Shown here one piece after another: positions 33,026 to 41,708 of a stretch of 64,000 bases of DNA. Numbering within the stretch: the stretch's first letter is position 1; the number at the start of each line of letters is the position of its first letter. Origin of the DNA: Bacillus sp. FJAT-27264 (GTDB lineage Bacteria > Bacillota > Bacilli > Paenibacillales > Paenibacillaceae); NCBI RefSeq assembly GCF_001682855.1, contig NZ_MAQW01000004.1, forward strand, positions 1-64,000, given 5' to 3'. Both the position numbers and the translations under genes were made by a program. Below the pieces are notes generated by a model, which worked only from the letters and a program-made list of their open reading frames with translations, did no database searches and was not told where the DNA came from.

Positions 33026-35272
33026 TCACTCTCCTCTATTGATAAGCTCACTTGCCAATTCACTGACAGGCATATCCCATCGGTACAAAGGATTAACGGC
33101 CAATTTATCGTAAACTTTGTCACGAATATCTAGCTTAGCAAGCTCAATCCCATTCCTCGCCTTCATCAGCTCGACTTTAACGCGCATTTCGTAGTTACTT
33201 TGCTCCAGAATGGTATCCATGACCTGGGACCGGATTAATCGTTCAGCGCTTTCATCAAATGTTCTGGACAGCACATCTTCAGTTGGAATAACCTTCCCAA
33301 CTCCATACTCTTCCATTTTCCCTTCTAACCACTCAATGAATTCAGGAGTAGTCATAGCATTTAGTTCGGCACGATTCGATTGCAGCCAATCCTGCCAATA
33401 ATAGGATACATAATCAGCAACTGGACGGTGCCGTTCGCTATTGAACGACTCGATCTGCAAGCCCATATCGATGGCTTCTTCCGGTTCAAGTCCGAGATTG
33501 ATAACCCTCACTTTCCGGCCTGGTCTTGCTGCTGTCGCTTCCTGTAACGTTTCGAAAATTTTTGTACCGGCTGCATCCGCATCATGAACACAGAAAAATT
33601 GAATCTCTTCATCTGTCTCACCGAGTAGATCGAACAAGTCTTTAACTGCCCGAGACGCAAATCCCTTCGAAGACAAGAGCGCACAGTCATAGCGTTCCGG
33701 AAAACCTACATCTCTTAGGCTTGCAAAATACCCCTCTTTTTCGATAAAGATGATCTTGTTGAATGTCCACTTTGGTCGATTGTAATTCTCGACTGCAATT
33801 GTTCCTAGAGGAATTTCCTCTCCGGTGTGTGGATGATACAATGTCCCTCGCGGATCTCGATACATACCTGGAATGTCACCATACTCCGCTTCATAATCAG
33901 TGATGATATGGCAAAAGTACGTGTACCCCGGCTGCTTCCCAGAGAAAGCTTCCATGACGTAGGGGCGAATCGCATAGTAAAGTTGCCGCTGACTAAAAAT
34001 GAATTTCCCACTACCACTGGTCTTCTCAATCGCTGCGGGTAGATTATCCAAAACAACTTGCCTTTCGTTCCTGCCCTTAGAAAGATCGTTCTGATTCTTC
34101 TTTTTCGCTTTGGACGCAGCTCGTTTAACTGCATCTTCGATCAGACTAGCCATGGGTCTAAAATCAGGTGCTTTTCCATCACTCGTTATTGGCATGTATG
34201 GGGTAATAATGTTGATGTAAAAATTAGCCGGTCTAGACTTTACATCAACGTACAAGCCCCCACCCCAAATAGTTGATGAAGCCTGCTTCGTTGAAACCTT
34301 TACGTCTGCCGTCACTGGAGATTTATTCACGCATACCGTCAAAGAAGAACTCAAATTGTCCGCATCGCCTTTTATTATTCCCACCCATGCCTCAACGACA
34401 ATCGGGATTTCGGCCTCTTGCGAACCCCTTGCCGATTCAATTTGGATCTTTCCAGTTTTTTTGTAATGTTCCAAGTCCGAAAATGAGTCTCCCACCTCAC
34501 CTAGCGATTTAGCTATCGGGGCTTTGAGCGATTTCCGCATAAGTTTAAGAAGAAGATCCGAATTAATAAAATCAAGTTCATTGGTAAACTTGGCCCCAGT
34601 CTCCCTCATTCCCGCCAGAATCTCTACTGTTTTTTTGTCATCGCAAAAAAGGTTAACAAAATACTCTAAATTCATGTCAGCCGAGTTCACCAATTCATAA
34701 AAGGCTTCACTAGAATACCAGAAGGGTGAAGATTCCCCCTGGTACATGCTCCCTTTCCTCGAAAATTGAATGGCAAGGCTTCCCCAATAAAGGGCATCAT
34801 CATCAATATTCATACTACCAAGACGGACTAAGATTGATGTCCCCTTATGGTCGTCAGATCCGATATACCGTTTTATACTGGTCCCATCATCCTGCGGCTC
34901 AATTCTGTAAACACTTCCTCTTGTAGAAACGGTAAGGCTTCCTCCAGTGGCAATAACCGCACCCGTTACAACGCGCAAGCCATTACCCAGCGCTCCCCGA
35001 GTGGGCAAGCGCAGCAGCTTGGACGAGATCATTGGGCGATTGATTGAAAAGTATTCCTGCAGCCATTCTGGTTCAATACCAGGACCATTATCCGTTACCC
35101 GGAACGAATGACTATCAACAAGCTCAAGATCACAATCTCCAGTAGCATCAAGCGCATTATCTACTAATTCTTTTACAACCAACAAAGGAATAAATTGCCG
35201 ATGCACTCCAGCTTTTTGACAAAGCGTCTCGATATTACGAAACATTTTCCAATCTTCACGCACTAATTGCAT
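33026..35272 (-). CDS. Single-chain type IIB topoisomerase (Topo VIII type)
   Basis: 748 residues from ATG 35272 (GGGGAG 9 nt upstream). N-terminal half is Topo VIB-like: GHKL ATPase motifs KELVDNALDA (34-43), DNGPGI (61-66), RGALGNGLR (92-100), and the switch-Lys motif PITSDGK (361-367). C-terminal half is Topo VIA/Spo11-like: RQLYY (429-433) with the nucleophilic Tyr, TOPRIM Glu in IEKEG (510-514) and the metal site HDADAAG (563-569). Normal Topo VI has two subunits; the fusion B-A order is that of Topo VIII, described from bacterial and archaeal plasmids. It should cut both strands and pass DNA using ATP, perhaps for plasmid decatenation. All key residues are present. Confidence 0.9.
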   Translation of the reverse strand: MQLVREDWKMFRNIETLCQKAGVHRQFIPLLVVKELVDNALDATGDCDLELVDSHSFRVTDNGPGIEPEWLQEYFSINRPMISSKLLRLPTRGALGNGLRVVTGAVIATGGSLTVSTRGSVYRIEPQDDGTSIKRYIGSDDHKGTSILVRLGSMNIDDDALYWGSLAIQFSRKGSMYQGESSPFWYSSEAFYELVNSADMNLEYFVNLFCDDKKTVEILAGMRETGAKFTNELDFINSDLLLKLMRKSLKAPIAKSLGEVGDSFSDLEHYKKTGKIQIESARGSQEAEIPIVVEAWVGIIKGDADNLSSSLTVCVNKSPVTADVKVSTKQASSTIWGGGLYVDVKSRPANFYINIITPYMPITSDGKAPDFRPMASLIEDAVKRAASKAKKKNQNDLSKGRNERQVVLDNLPAAIEKTSGSGKFIFSQRQLYYAIRPYVMEAFSGKQPGYTYFCHIITDYEAEYGDIPGMYRDPRGTLYHPHTGEEIPLGTIAVENYNRPKWTFNKIIFIEKEGYFASLRDVGFPERYDCALLSSKGFASRAVKDLFDLLGETDEEIQFFCVHDADAAGTKIFETLQEATAARPGRKVRVINLGLEPEEAIDMGLQIESFNSERHRPVADYVSYYWQDWLQSNRAELNAMTTPEFIEWLEGKMEEYGVGKVIPTEDVLSRTFDESAERLIRSQVMDTILEQSNYEMRVKVELMKARNGIELAKLDIRDKVYDKLAVNPLYRWDMPVSELASELINRGE

Positions 35273-35276
35273 CAAA

Positions 35277-35660
35277 TCACACTCCCCTTTCTTGTTCCGG
35301 CCAGCTCCATCTATCCAATCTGACCACTTGATCAAGTATGTACCGTATCGATTTCCCGCAGCTTACAGAGTTTCCAAGTCGAAAAGGAACAATCTTCTCA
35401 TACTTGCTGGAAGTTTTCCCGCCAATGTATTCGTATCTCGTCCGGTAAACCCAACCTCCGCCGCAACCATGGATAACACAAAATGTGCCTTCTTCTAGCA
35501 GATCGAGATCATCAATTCCCTCGACTATATAATTTTCGTTTAACAGCTTCATTATGGGCATATACAAAGCTTGGTGGGTTCTGCATTTTTTCAAAAAATC
35601 CCGCGCTTCGTCTTTATAATAGAGGCTCGGTTCATAGGATTGGAACATAATTTCGGTCAT
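35277..35660 (-). CDS. Hypothetical protein upstream of Topo VIII, 127 aa
   Basis: AAAGGA precedes ATG 35660; the stop is four bases before the topoisomerase ATG, so the genes are co-translated. Contains Cys/Gly-rich CVIHGCGGGWVYRTRYEYIG and a basic C-terminus. No family recognised. First gene of the topoisomerase operon. Confidence 0.7.
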   Translation of the reverse strand: MTEIMFQSYEPSLYYKDEARDFLKKCRTHQALYMPIMKLLNENYIVEGIDDLDLLEEGTFCVIHGCGGGWVYRTRYEYIGGKTSSKYEKIVPFRLGNSVSCGKSIRYILDQVVRLDRWSWPEQERGV

Positions 35661-35697
35661 CTTATTATTCCTTTCGCTCTGTATTCTTCCTCTTTAT

Positions 35698-35735
35698 TAT
35701 ATCACGTATTATACAATTATGATATATATTAAATC
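35698..35735 (-). promoter_or_regulatory. Conserved TAATACGTGATATAAT promoter, copy 4
   Basis: Minus strand ATAATACGTGATATAAT before the Topo VIII operon, with CGGGTCCGGGAAAAA further upstream at 35761-35775. Confidence 0.6.
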
Positions 35736-35793
35736 GAAATTCGGTTATTTCCCTGCCCTTTTTTTCCCGGACCCGCTCATCTGTTATATATAG

Positions 35794-35826
35794 CAAAGAA
35801 CCGCCTAAATGCTTGGCGGTTCTTTG
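35794..35826. terminator. Terminator after the SLH gene
   Basis: Perfect 12-bp arms CAAAGAACCGCC and GGCGGTTCTTTG with a 9-nt loop. Confidence 0.75.
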
Positions 35827-35839
35827 TTTAACAGCTTTG

Positions 35840-38800
35840 TTATCTTGCCTGTAGAATATTATCAATCATCACTGCTGCCTCAAATCTACTTACATAGTTT
35901 TTTGGTTTGAACGTGAGATCTTGATAGCCTCTCATTATGCCCAAACTCACCACATATTTAACTGATTGCAATGCCCACGGTGTGGTTGAGTTAATATCCG
36001 TCAAATTGGACTGACTTGGATCTTTAGATGGTGAAGTAATTTTTAATAGACTTGCGATATTATTCAGCATTACGGCTGCCTGTTCCCTTGTGATTAAATC
36101 ATTCGGTCTATACAGGTGGTCGTTAAAACCTTTTGTAATCCCTTTATCTATTGCGCCAAATAACTCATCATAGTACCAGCCTGTTTTGAACAAATCATTA
36201 AACTGATAGTTGTTTGCCACAATAGGTAAGTTTTCGCCAATGGCCCGATTCAGCATAATTGCAAATTCGGCTCTACTAATTTGTTTTCCACCGTTAAAGT
36301 ACCCATCAGTATAACCTTTTAAAATCCCTTTATTAGTCAAAGACAACACTGCATCCTTTGCAAATGGAGCTAAATAATCCTTATATTGAGCTTCAAAAGG
36401 TAACAGTGTTGCTGTTGGTGATCCTGGAGTCGGTGCTGTTCCTCCTGATCCTGGAGTCGGTGCTGTTCCTCCTGATCCCGGTGTCGGTGCTGTTCCTCCT
36501 GATCCCGGTGTCGGTGCTGTTCCTCCTGATCCCGGTGTCGGTGCTGTTCCTCCTGATCCCGGTGTCGGTGCTGTTCCTCCTGATCCCGGTGTCGGTGCTG
36601 TTCCTCCTGATCCCGGTGTCGGTGCTGTTCCTCCTGATCCCGGTGTCGGTGCTGTTCCTCCTGATCCCGGTGTCGGTGCTGTTCCTCCTGATCCCGGTGT
36701 CGGTGCTGTTCCTCCTGATCCCGGTGTCGGTGCTGTTCCTCCTGATCCCGGTGTCGGTGCTGTTCCTCCTGATCCCGGTGTCGGTGCTGTTCCTCCTGAT
36801 CCCGGTGTCGGTGCTGTTCCTCCTGATCCCGGTGTCGGTGCTGTTCCTCCTGATCCCGGTGTCGGTGCTGTTCCTCCTGATCCCGGTGTCGGTGCTGTTC
36901 CTCCTGATCCCGGTGTCGGTGCTGTTCCTCCTGATCCCGGTGTCGGTGCTGTTCCTCCTGATCCCGGTGTCGGTGCTGTTCCTCCTGATCCCGGTGTCGG
37001 TGCTGTTCCTCCTGATCCCGGTGTCGGTGCTGTTCCTCCTGATCCCGGTGTCGGTGCTGTTCCTCCTGATCCCGGTGTCGGCGTTGGTGTCGGCGTTGGC
37101 GTTGGTGTCGGCGTTGGTGTTTCTGCTGGTGAGTCAACGGTTCCACCGGAACCATCAGATGGTGCTTTAATATCAACAGGTGTAACACCAAAAACAGTTT
37201 CAACACCATCAGAATTCTTTGTGACTGCCGTTATCGTATAATGATAGTCGTTCCCTGGAATAATGTCATTTTCTTCGAACGGTAATTTACCGTCCTTAAC
37301 AGCAACATTACCCAGATCCTTAGATACTCCAGTTGTAGCATTAAAATACGTTACATGATAAGATCCGTCTGAATTTTTTTCATATTTCACTTCGGGATTT
37401 CGATTTACATAATAGGCTGTAACTTCTGGTATCGTTTGAAACTCCCAACTAATTGTACCGCTAGAAGGTAACGTTGGTGTAATTACAATAGTTGCAGCTT
37501 CTGCTGCTGTTTTTACAGTAAGAGATACAGGACTAGACACTCCCCATGTGTTCTTAGCTTGAACAGTGTAGGAATATTGTTCTTCTGGGGCCAGGGCAAT
37601 ATCCTTAAAGGATGTTAATGGACCGTCGTACACAATTACGTCATTGTCTCTGATCACCCTGTAGGTCTCTGCCCCATCTACCATTGACCACTGAAGAGAA
37701 GCTGCATCTGAATAAACTCTTGTTAACTTAAAGTTGGAAGGTTCCTTGGGAGCTACACCTTTTGTCTTGCCTGTGATGCTAACTGAGTTACCTTGACCAC
37801 GATCGTTAATACCACTTATAGAGTAAGTGTAACTTGTATCAGAGCGGAGATCTACATCATGGAAAGCCAAATCAGTTCCCATGTAAATCACTTTGGTATC
37901 TCTCGTCAGTAAATAAAGATTAGCATCCGAAATCTCTTTCCAGCTTATCGATATGCTATCGGCTGACTCATTATATGTTACAAACGTAATCGATTCAGGC
38001 GAAGGAATATGAGGCGTGAATTCTATTTCCTGTTTCGTCTTTGCAATAATCGAAACCGGCTCACTAATCATTGTTCCCTTTTTAGCCTGAATCGTAAATT
38101 CATAGATTGTATCTTCAGAGAGATTTGTTACACTAAACGCGGTTGCTGGACCTTCAAATATTGGTTGGCCGTCTTTTAAGATACTATAAGATGTAGCACC
38201 AGCTACACTGTTCCATTTCAGATCCAGATAATTATATCCAACATGAGATACGATAAAATCAGTAGGGGATGGCAATATTTCTTTTTCAGTTTTTGCAGTT
38301 AATTGAACTGGTGTACTTTCAACATTCCCCCGCTTTGCAATAAGCGTATATTTATATTCAGTATCTTGGTCCAAGCCAATATCCGTAAAGGATGTACCAC
38401 TATTTTGATAAATGATCTTATTGTCACGTTTGATGATATAAACTTCTGCCCCTGCAACTGCTTTCCAGGTGAAGTCTACTTTGTCATATGATCTAGAAGT
38501 AACTCTAAAATCACTTGGTGAATCTAAAGACGGTTCATTTTCTTCTAATGAGACAATAACAACTGGGGAAGGATTGCTATATGCAGCACCGTCAAAGGCT
38601 TGTATAGAATAAATATAAGCAGATCCGGCCTGCGCAGATCTGTCCGTATAAGATGTAGTGGTAACACTACCAATTTCCACTCCATTTCTAAGCACTCTAT
38701 AAAGTAATGCTTTTGGTGTAGGATTCCAATTCAAAGTGATTTTACCGTTATTATTTACAGCCGTTGGTTTATTAGGTGCTTCAGGTTTTACTATTACTTC

Positions 38801-39838
38801 ATCGTATGAAGTGGATGTTACTATATAAGGACTTGCAGCAGTACCACTCCCAGCAAATTTAGTTCCAGGTAAAACTTCTGCAATATATTTGAAGGCCGCT
38901 CCATATCCTGGTTGTTTTTTATCAAATACGTAATTTTGAGTTATCCCTGACCCTGATACAGAACCTATATAGTAAAGTCCCAAGGTATCATTTACTGTGT
39001 TTGGTGTAATAAGGCCCATAGTACCTACTACGCGAGCGATAAGATTCGAGGCGTATAAACTTAATCCCTTGTACTTTTCAAACTCCTCAATTCCAATAAT
39101 ACCCACAGGATTATCATAGGTGTAAGCTATATCACGTTTTGTATAATCCCTAACTGTCCAGGTCTTTTTTACAAACGGCGCATCAGGTGACTTAGCTGCA
39201 AGTTTAGCATCAAATAACCCTGCGATGTACCCTAAATTGTCTCCATCCGTTGATTCCAAATTCAACTTCCATTTAGTTCCATTGTAAATATAAGCATTGA
39301 CTGTGGTATTAGCAGCGATCAGTACATTATTGTCAGCTACTAACCATTTTCCGGAGGTTTTTAGATCCACTGTTTCACCCAAACTAACTAACCGGTCTCC
39401 TAATTTCAAAGAATTTTTTTTAGGTGTTTCTATTAATATTTTCATCTTCGTAGTAGCCTTTGTGATTGTATTGGTAGCAACTACTTCAATTTCATTAACT
39501 GTACCCGGACTTAAAAGCGTATAAAGCTCAGTTCGAGTAGTTCCACCATACAAGTTCCTTGGAATGTCACCTTTTACATTATAAGTGTAAGAGTACCCGG
39601 TTGTTGCATTATATATCATTAACATACTTGTTGGAGTAACCAAAGCCCATTCGAAACGATTGAACAAATTAAAATCTTGAATCTCTCCACTTTGCATACC
39701 TGTAAAATCATAAACGGGAGTTTCGTCTTCTTCACCAGCCGCATATGCAGCCGGAGCATGATGGTACGGCAAGTTTACAACTAACAACATCGCAATTAAA
39801 AACATTGAAAAAATTTGTTTTATCCTCTTTTTTTTCAT
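35840..39838 (-). CDS. FN3-repeat surface protein with SLH anchor
   Basis: 1332 residues. Signal peptide 1-34 (IFSMFLIAMLLVVNLPYHHA). An N-terminal unknown region (35-340), then five or six fibronectin type III modules (about 350-870; typical cores YRVLRNGVEIGS, YIIKRDNKIIY, YRVIRDNDVIVYDG). A Pro-Thr linker and 24 nine-residue repeats (GSGGTAPTP) follow, then three SLH modules (about 1150-1332: ISRAEFAIMLNRAIG, ITREQAAVMLNNIAS, VSRFEAAVMIDNILQ) that bind pyruvylated cell-wall polysaccharide. Likely a long surface stalk for adhesion or mating contact. Ribosome site AAGAGG is overlapped by a TCTTACAT motif, so the GTAAGATA regulator may control it. Confidence 0.92.
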   Translation of the reverse strand: MKKKRIKQIFSMFLIAMLLVVNLPYHHAPAAYAAGEEDETPVYDFTGMQSGEIQDFNLFNRFEWALVTPTSMLMIYNATTGYSYTYNVKGDIPRNLYGGTTRTELYTLLSPGTVNEIEVVATNTITKATTKMKILIETPKKNSLKLGDRLVSLGETVDLKTSGKWLVADNNVLIAANTTVNAYIYNGTKWKLNLESTDGDNLGYIAGLFDAKLAAKSPDAPFVKKTWTVRDYTKRDIAYTYDNPVGIIGIEEFEKYKGLSLYASNLIARVVGTMGLITPNTVNDTLGLYYIGSVSGSGITQNYVFDKKQPGYGAAFKYIAEVLPGTKFAGSGTAASPYIVTSTSYDEVIVKPEAPNKPTAVNNNGKITLNWNPTPKALLYRVLRNGVEIGSVTTTSYTDRSAQAGSAYIYSIQAFDGAAYSNPSPVVIVSLEENEPSLDSPSDFRVTSRSYDKVDFTWKAVAGAEVYIIKRDNKIIYQNSGTSFTDIGLDQDTEYKYTLIAKRGNVESTPVQLTAKTEKEILPSPTDFIVSHVGYNYLDLKWNSVAGATSYSILKDGQPIFEGPATAFSVTNLSEDTIYEFTIQAKKGTMISEPVSIIAKTKQEIEFTPHIPSPESITFVTYNESADSISISWKEISDANLYLLTRDTKVIYMGTDLAFHDVDLRSDTSYTYSISGINDRGQGNSVSITGKTKGVAPKEPSNFKLTRVYSDAASLQWSMVDGAETYRVIRDNDVIVYDGPLTSFKDIALAPEEQYSYTVQAKNTWGVSSPVSLTVKTAAEAATIVITPTLPSSGTISWEFQTIPEVTAYYVNRNPEVKYEKNSDGSYHVTYFNATTGVSKDLGNVAVKDGKLPFEENDIIPGNDYHYTITAVTKNSDGVETVFGVTPVDIKAPSDGSGGTVDSPAETPTPTPTPTPTPTPTPGSGGTAPTPGSGGTAPTPGSGGTAPTPGSGGTAPTPGSGGTAPTPGSGGTAPTPGSGGTAPTPGSGGTAPTPGSGGTAPTPGSGGTAPTPGSGGTAPTPGSGGTAPTPGSGGTAPTPGSGGTAPTPGSGGTAPTPGSGGTAPTPGSGGTAPTPGSGGTAPTPGSGGTAPTPGSGGTAPTPGSGGTAPTPGSGGTAPTPGSGGTAPTPGSGGTAPTPGSPTATLLPFEAQYKDYLAPFAKDAVLSLTNKGILKGYTDGYFNGGKQISRAEFAIMLNRAIGENLPIVANNYQFNDLFKTGWYYDELFGAIDKGITKGFNDHLYRPNDLITREQAAVMLNNIASLLKITSPSKDPSQSNLTDINSTTPWALQSVKYVVSLGIMRGYQDLTFKPKNYVSRFEAAVMIDNILQAR
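36432..37079. repeat. Tandem 27-bp repeat, 24 copies
   Basis: Unit GGTGCTGTTCCTCCTGATCC plus CGGTGTC, coding for GSGGTAPTP on the minus strand. Nearly all copies are identical; the two at the low-coordinate end carry a TGGAGTC variant. Recent homogenisation and slippage are likely, so copy number may vary between isolates. Confidence 0.95.
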
Positions 39839-39840
39839 TA

Positions 39841-39895
39841 TGTAAGACCTCTTTCTTGTAATATATATTGTAAGATAAACAGTAAGATAATTAGA
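39841..39895. repeat. GTAAGATA boxes upstream of SLH gene
   Basis: GTAAGACC at 39842, GTAAGATAA at 39870 and 39882 (12 bp apart) directly before the gene. Confidence 0.55.
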
Positions 39896-39994
39896 AAGAT
39901 GAAGCCAAGTTACATAGTAGGATTATATTTTGTATTCATACTATATAAATTTGAAAATCTCGATGCCCAGATCACACGGGAGAACAATGGACAT

Positions 39995-40507
39995 TTACTT
40001 ATTGGCTTTGTACTCATGAGAACTCCCGACAAAATAAGTGTATTTCTTTGAAATCCCGTATGGTCTAGGTGTCGGGATGGAAATGACAGCCACTACACTT
40101 GGACCATATAAATAATCAATATATTGAAAACTTTGTCCAGCCGCATCTACGACATCAGCTTTGTACACACGCGGAAACATTCCAGAGTCCACGGTTTCAA
40201 ACAATAACAGCCTCATTTGATCGGTAGACCGAAAGAGGCCGTCTTCCTTAGGGTTAAAGTTTTCATTCAATTTGAGTGACATTTTCAAACGTTCTTCCAG
40301 CACGCGTTTAGCTTCCACATCGTCAAAAATAATAAATCCATCACTAAGCTGCTCTTTATTTACCATCTGGGCTGCATCATGTGTTGCAAGATCCAGTGAG
40401 TATTTCAGTCGGTTTTTCCCTGTCATCGTGATGTGATTATCCGATTGCGCGGTCCAAAGCAGCCCTGTTACCAGAAAAACAAAAAATGCGTAAATTGCAA
40501 TTTTCAA
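39995..40507 (-). CDS. TadE/F-like pseudopilin, 170 aa
   Basis: TTG 40507 with GGACGGAG upstream. N-terminal helix IAIYAFFVFLVTGLLWTAQ, a helical stretch with DAAQMVNKEQ, and a beta-rich C-terminus. This matches minor pseudopilins of Tad/type IVc pili (TadE/TadF), although identity is too low for certainty. Last gene of the pilus-like cluster. Confidence 0.5.
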   Translation of the reverse strand: MKIAIYAFFVFLVTGLLWTAQSDNHITMTGKNRLKYSLDLATHDAAQMVNKEQLSDGFIIFDDVEAKRVLEERLKMSLKLNENFNPKEDGLFRSTDQMRLLLFETVDSGMFPRVYKADVVDAAGQSFQYIDYLYGPSVVAVISIPTPRPYGISKKYTYFVGSSHEYKANK

Positions 40508-40528
40508 AGGATCACTCCGTCCTAACCT

Positions 40529-40909
40529 TTACATGTACTCAGAATATTCGGTAAATTTGTAATGATAGAATTTCGGATCTGAGTCCGAACCGAAGAAATT
40601 AGTGAAGATATAGAGAGATCCAACTGGGTATTTCACTTCAACCGTTACATCATTTCCTCTCATTTGAACATTTGATGTTCCGGTAATTGTTAACTTATTA
40701 CTATCCCAATATAGATCACCAAGATCTTGCTTGATCGTAGCAATAACTCGGGGTGATAAATACCCGTCTTCAGCAGCCAATTGAGTCGCTTTCTTCGCCG
40801 TGATCTCTAAAATGTCGCCTCGCTTAGATACAACATCATTCAAAAAGGGCTGAAATACGATAAAGCAGAGTATTGGAAACAAAATAAACATCGCAATAGC
40901 TTCTTTCAT
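40529..40909 (-). CDS. TadE/F-like pseudopilin, 126 aa
   Basis: ATG 40909. N-terminal helix AIAMFILFPILCFIVFQPFL and a small extracellular-looking domain. Its own ribosome site is unusual: GGAGG lies upstream of a 10-bp hairpin (see 40917-40940). Likely a minor pilin. Confidence 0.5.
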   Translation of the reverse strand: MKEAIAMFILFPILCFIVFQPFLNDVVSKRGDILEITAKKATQLAAEDGYLSPRVIATIKQDLGDLYWDSNKLTITGTSNVQMRGNDVTVEVKYPVGSLYIFTNFFGSDSDPKFYHYKFTEYSEYM

Positions 40910-40916
40910 AAATATT

Positions 40917-40940
40917 GGGAGGGAGTTAATACTCCCTCCC
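40917..40940 (-). promoter_or_regulatory. Hairpin between ribosome site and ATG of the 40909 gene
   Basis: GGGAGGGAGT and ACTCCCTCCC with loop TAAT or ATTA lie just before the ATG; AGGAGG is further upstream. Folding would bring the ribosome site closer to the start, or hide purine-rich sites. Could tune translation of the minor pilin. Confidence 0.45.
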
Positions 40941-40956
40941 CCCTCCTAATCTTTTC

Positions 40957-41100
40957 TTAATTTGAAAACGATTTGTCATAGAAGGACTCAACTCTTGTCT
41001 TTACCGTTTTTCCATCCGACATCATGGCAGGTAGGGCAATTTTGGTGAGAACGGTAAGTACAAGGGCAACCGACAGAATGGTGATGAAAATATTACGCAA
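40957..41100 (-). CDS. Pilin-like small protein 4, 47 aa
   Basis: TTG 41100, 8 nt after GGGAGG. MRNIFITILSVALVLTVLTK then a short polar tail. Member of a four-gene set with the same layout. Confidence 0.6.
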   Translation of the reverse strand: MRNIFITILSVALVLTVLTKIALPAMMSDGKTVKTRVESFYDKSFSN

Positions 41101-41105
41101 GAACG

Positions 41106-41258
41106 TTACCTCCCATCCGAAACATTCCGCTTGGTTAAATAGTTTTGGGTGACAACCTGGGAAGATTGTGCTTTCGGATAAATATCCTGAAACACAATAA
41201 CTTTAAAGAACACAATGATAAAGGCAAAAAATAAAACCATGGAAAAAATTTTCTTCAT
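41106..41258 (-). CDS. Pilin-like small protein 3, 50 aa
   Basis: ATG 41258 with GGGGG upstream. MKKIFSMVLFFAFIIVFFKV plus a 30-residue tail. Its stop is five bases before the next start. Confidence 0.6.
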   Translation of the reverse strand: MKKIFSMVLFFAFIIVFFKVIVFQDIYPKAQSSQVVTQNYLTKRNVSDGR

Positions 41259-41267
41259 ATGTTCCCC

Positions 41268-41426
41268 CTACGGTGCCGGGGCCAGATTCTTTTGAATCGT
41301 GTCATGGCTCAGATCCCGGATTGTCTTCGTATCTTTATAGAGGCCGGTAGTATCTGAAGCGAGAAAGAACCGAAATCCAGATAGAACAATTGCCGTCATA
41401 AGAATGGAAATGAAAATGGTTTTCAA
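41268..41426 (-). CDS. Pilin-like small protein 2, 52 aa
   Basis: TTG 41426 with GGAGTGGG upstream. MKTIFISILMTAIVLSGFRF then ASDTTGLYKDTKTIRDLSHD. Clear paralogue of the upstream 52-residue protein. Confidence 0.65.
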   Translation of the reverse strand: MKTIFISILMTAIVLSGFRFFLASDTTGLYKDTKTIRDLSHDTIQKNLAPAP

Positions 41427-41442
41427 CGTTTACCCACTCCAA

Positions 41443-41601
41443 TTAGCTGTTCGGAATTTGAGTCCCAGTTACCGTGGTGTCCTTCAGCGTTTTAATGGTT
41501 TTTCCATCGCCCCAAAGACCAGTAGTACCATCAGCAATAAAGAATTTGAATCCTGTGAGCGTAATTGCGAACAATAGAATAGTGATAAAGATGTTTTTCA
41601 T
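41443..41601 (-). CDS. Pilin-like small protein 1, 52 aa
   Basis: ATG 41601 with AGGAGG upstream. MKNIFITILLFAITLTGFKF then ADGTTGLWGDGKTIKTLKD. N-terminal hydrophobic helix and a short exposed tail, the layout of Flp-type pilins but without a cleavable basic leader or the usual G/E motif. Either leaderless pilins or small scaffold subunits. Confidence 0.65.
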   Translation of the reverse strand: MKNIFITILLFAITLTGFKFFIADGTTGLWGDGKTIKTLKDTTVTGTQIPNS

Positions 41602-41708
41602 TTTAGAAAACCTCCTGAGATTTTAGTGGTATTATTTAAAACTGCAAACTCTCTCTCCATTCCCCTTTCTCATTGGAGTATATATAGCAAGAGCGAATGC
41701 TCTTGTCA

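Noticed and set aside
36358..37170. Long plus-strand frame with VLFLLIPVS repeats
   Set aside because: It is the antisense reading of the 27-bp tandem repeat in the SLH gene; no start signals and repetitive hydrophobic sequence.
36370..37209. Minus-strand frame with RHRDQEEQH repeats
   Set aside because: Shifted-frame reading of the same tandem repeat within the SLH gene.
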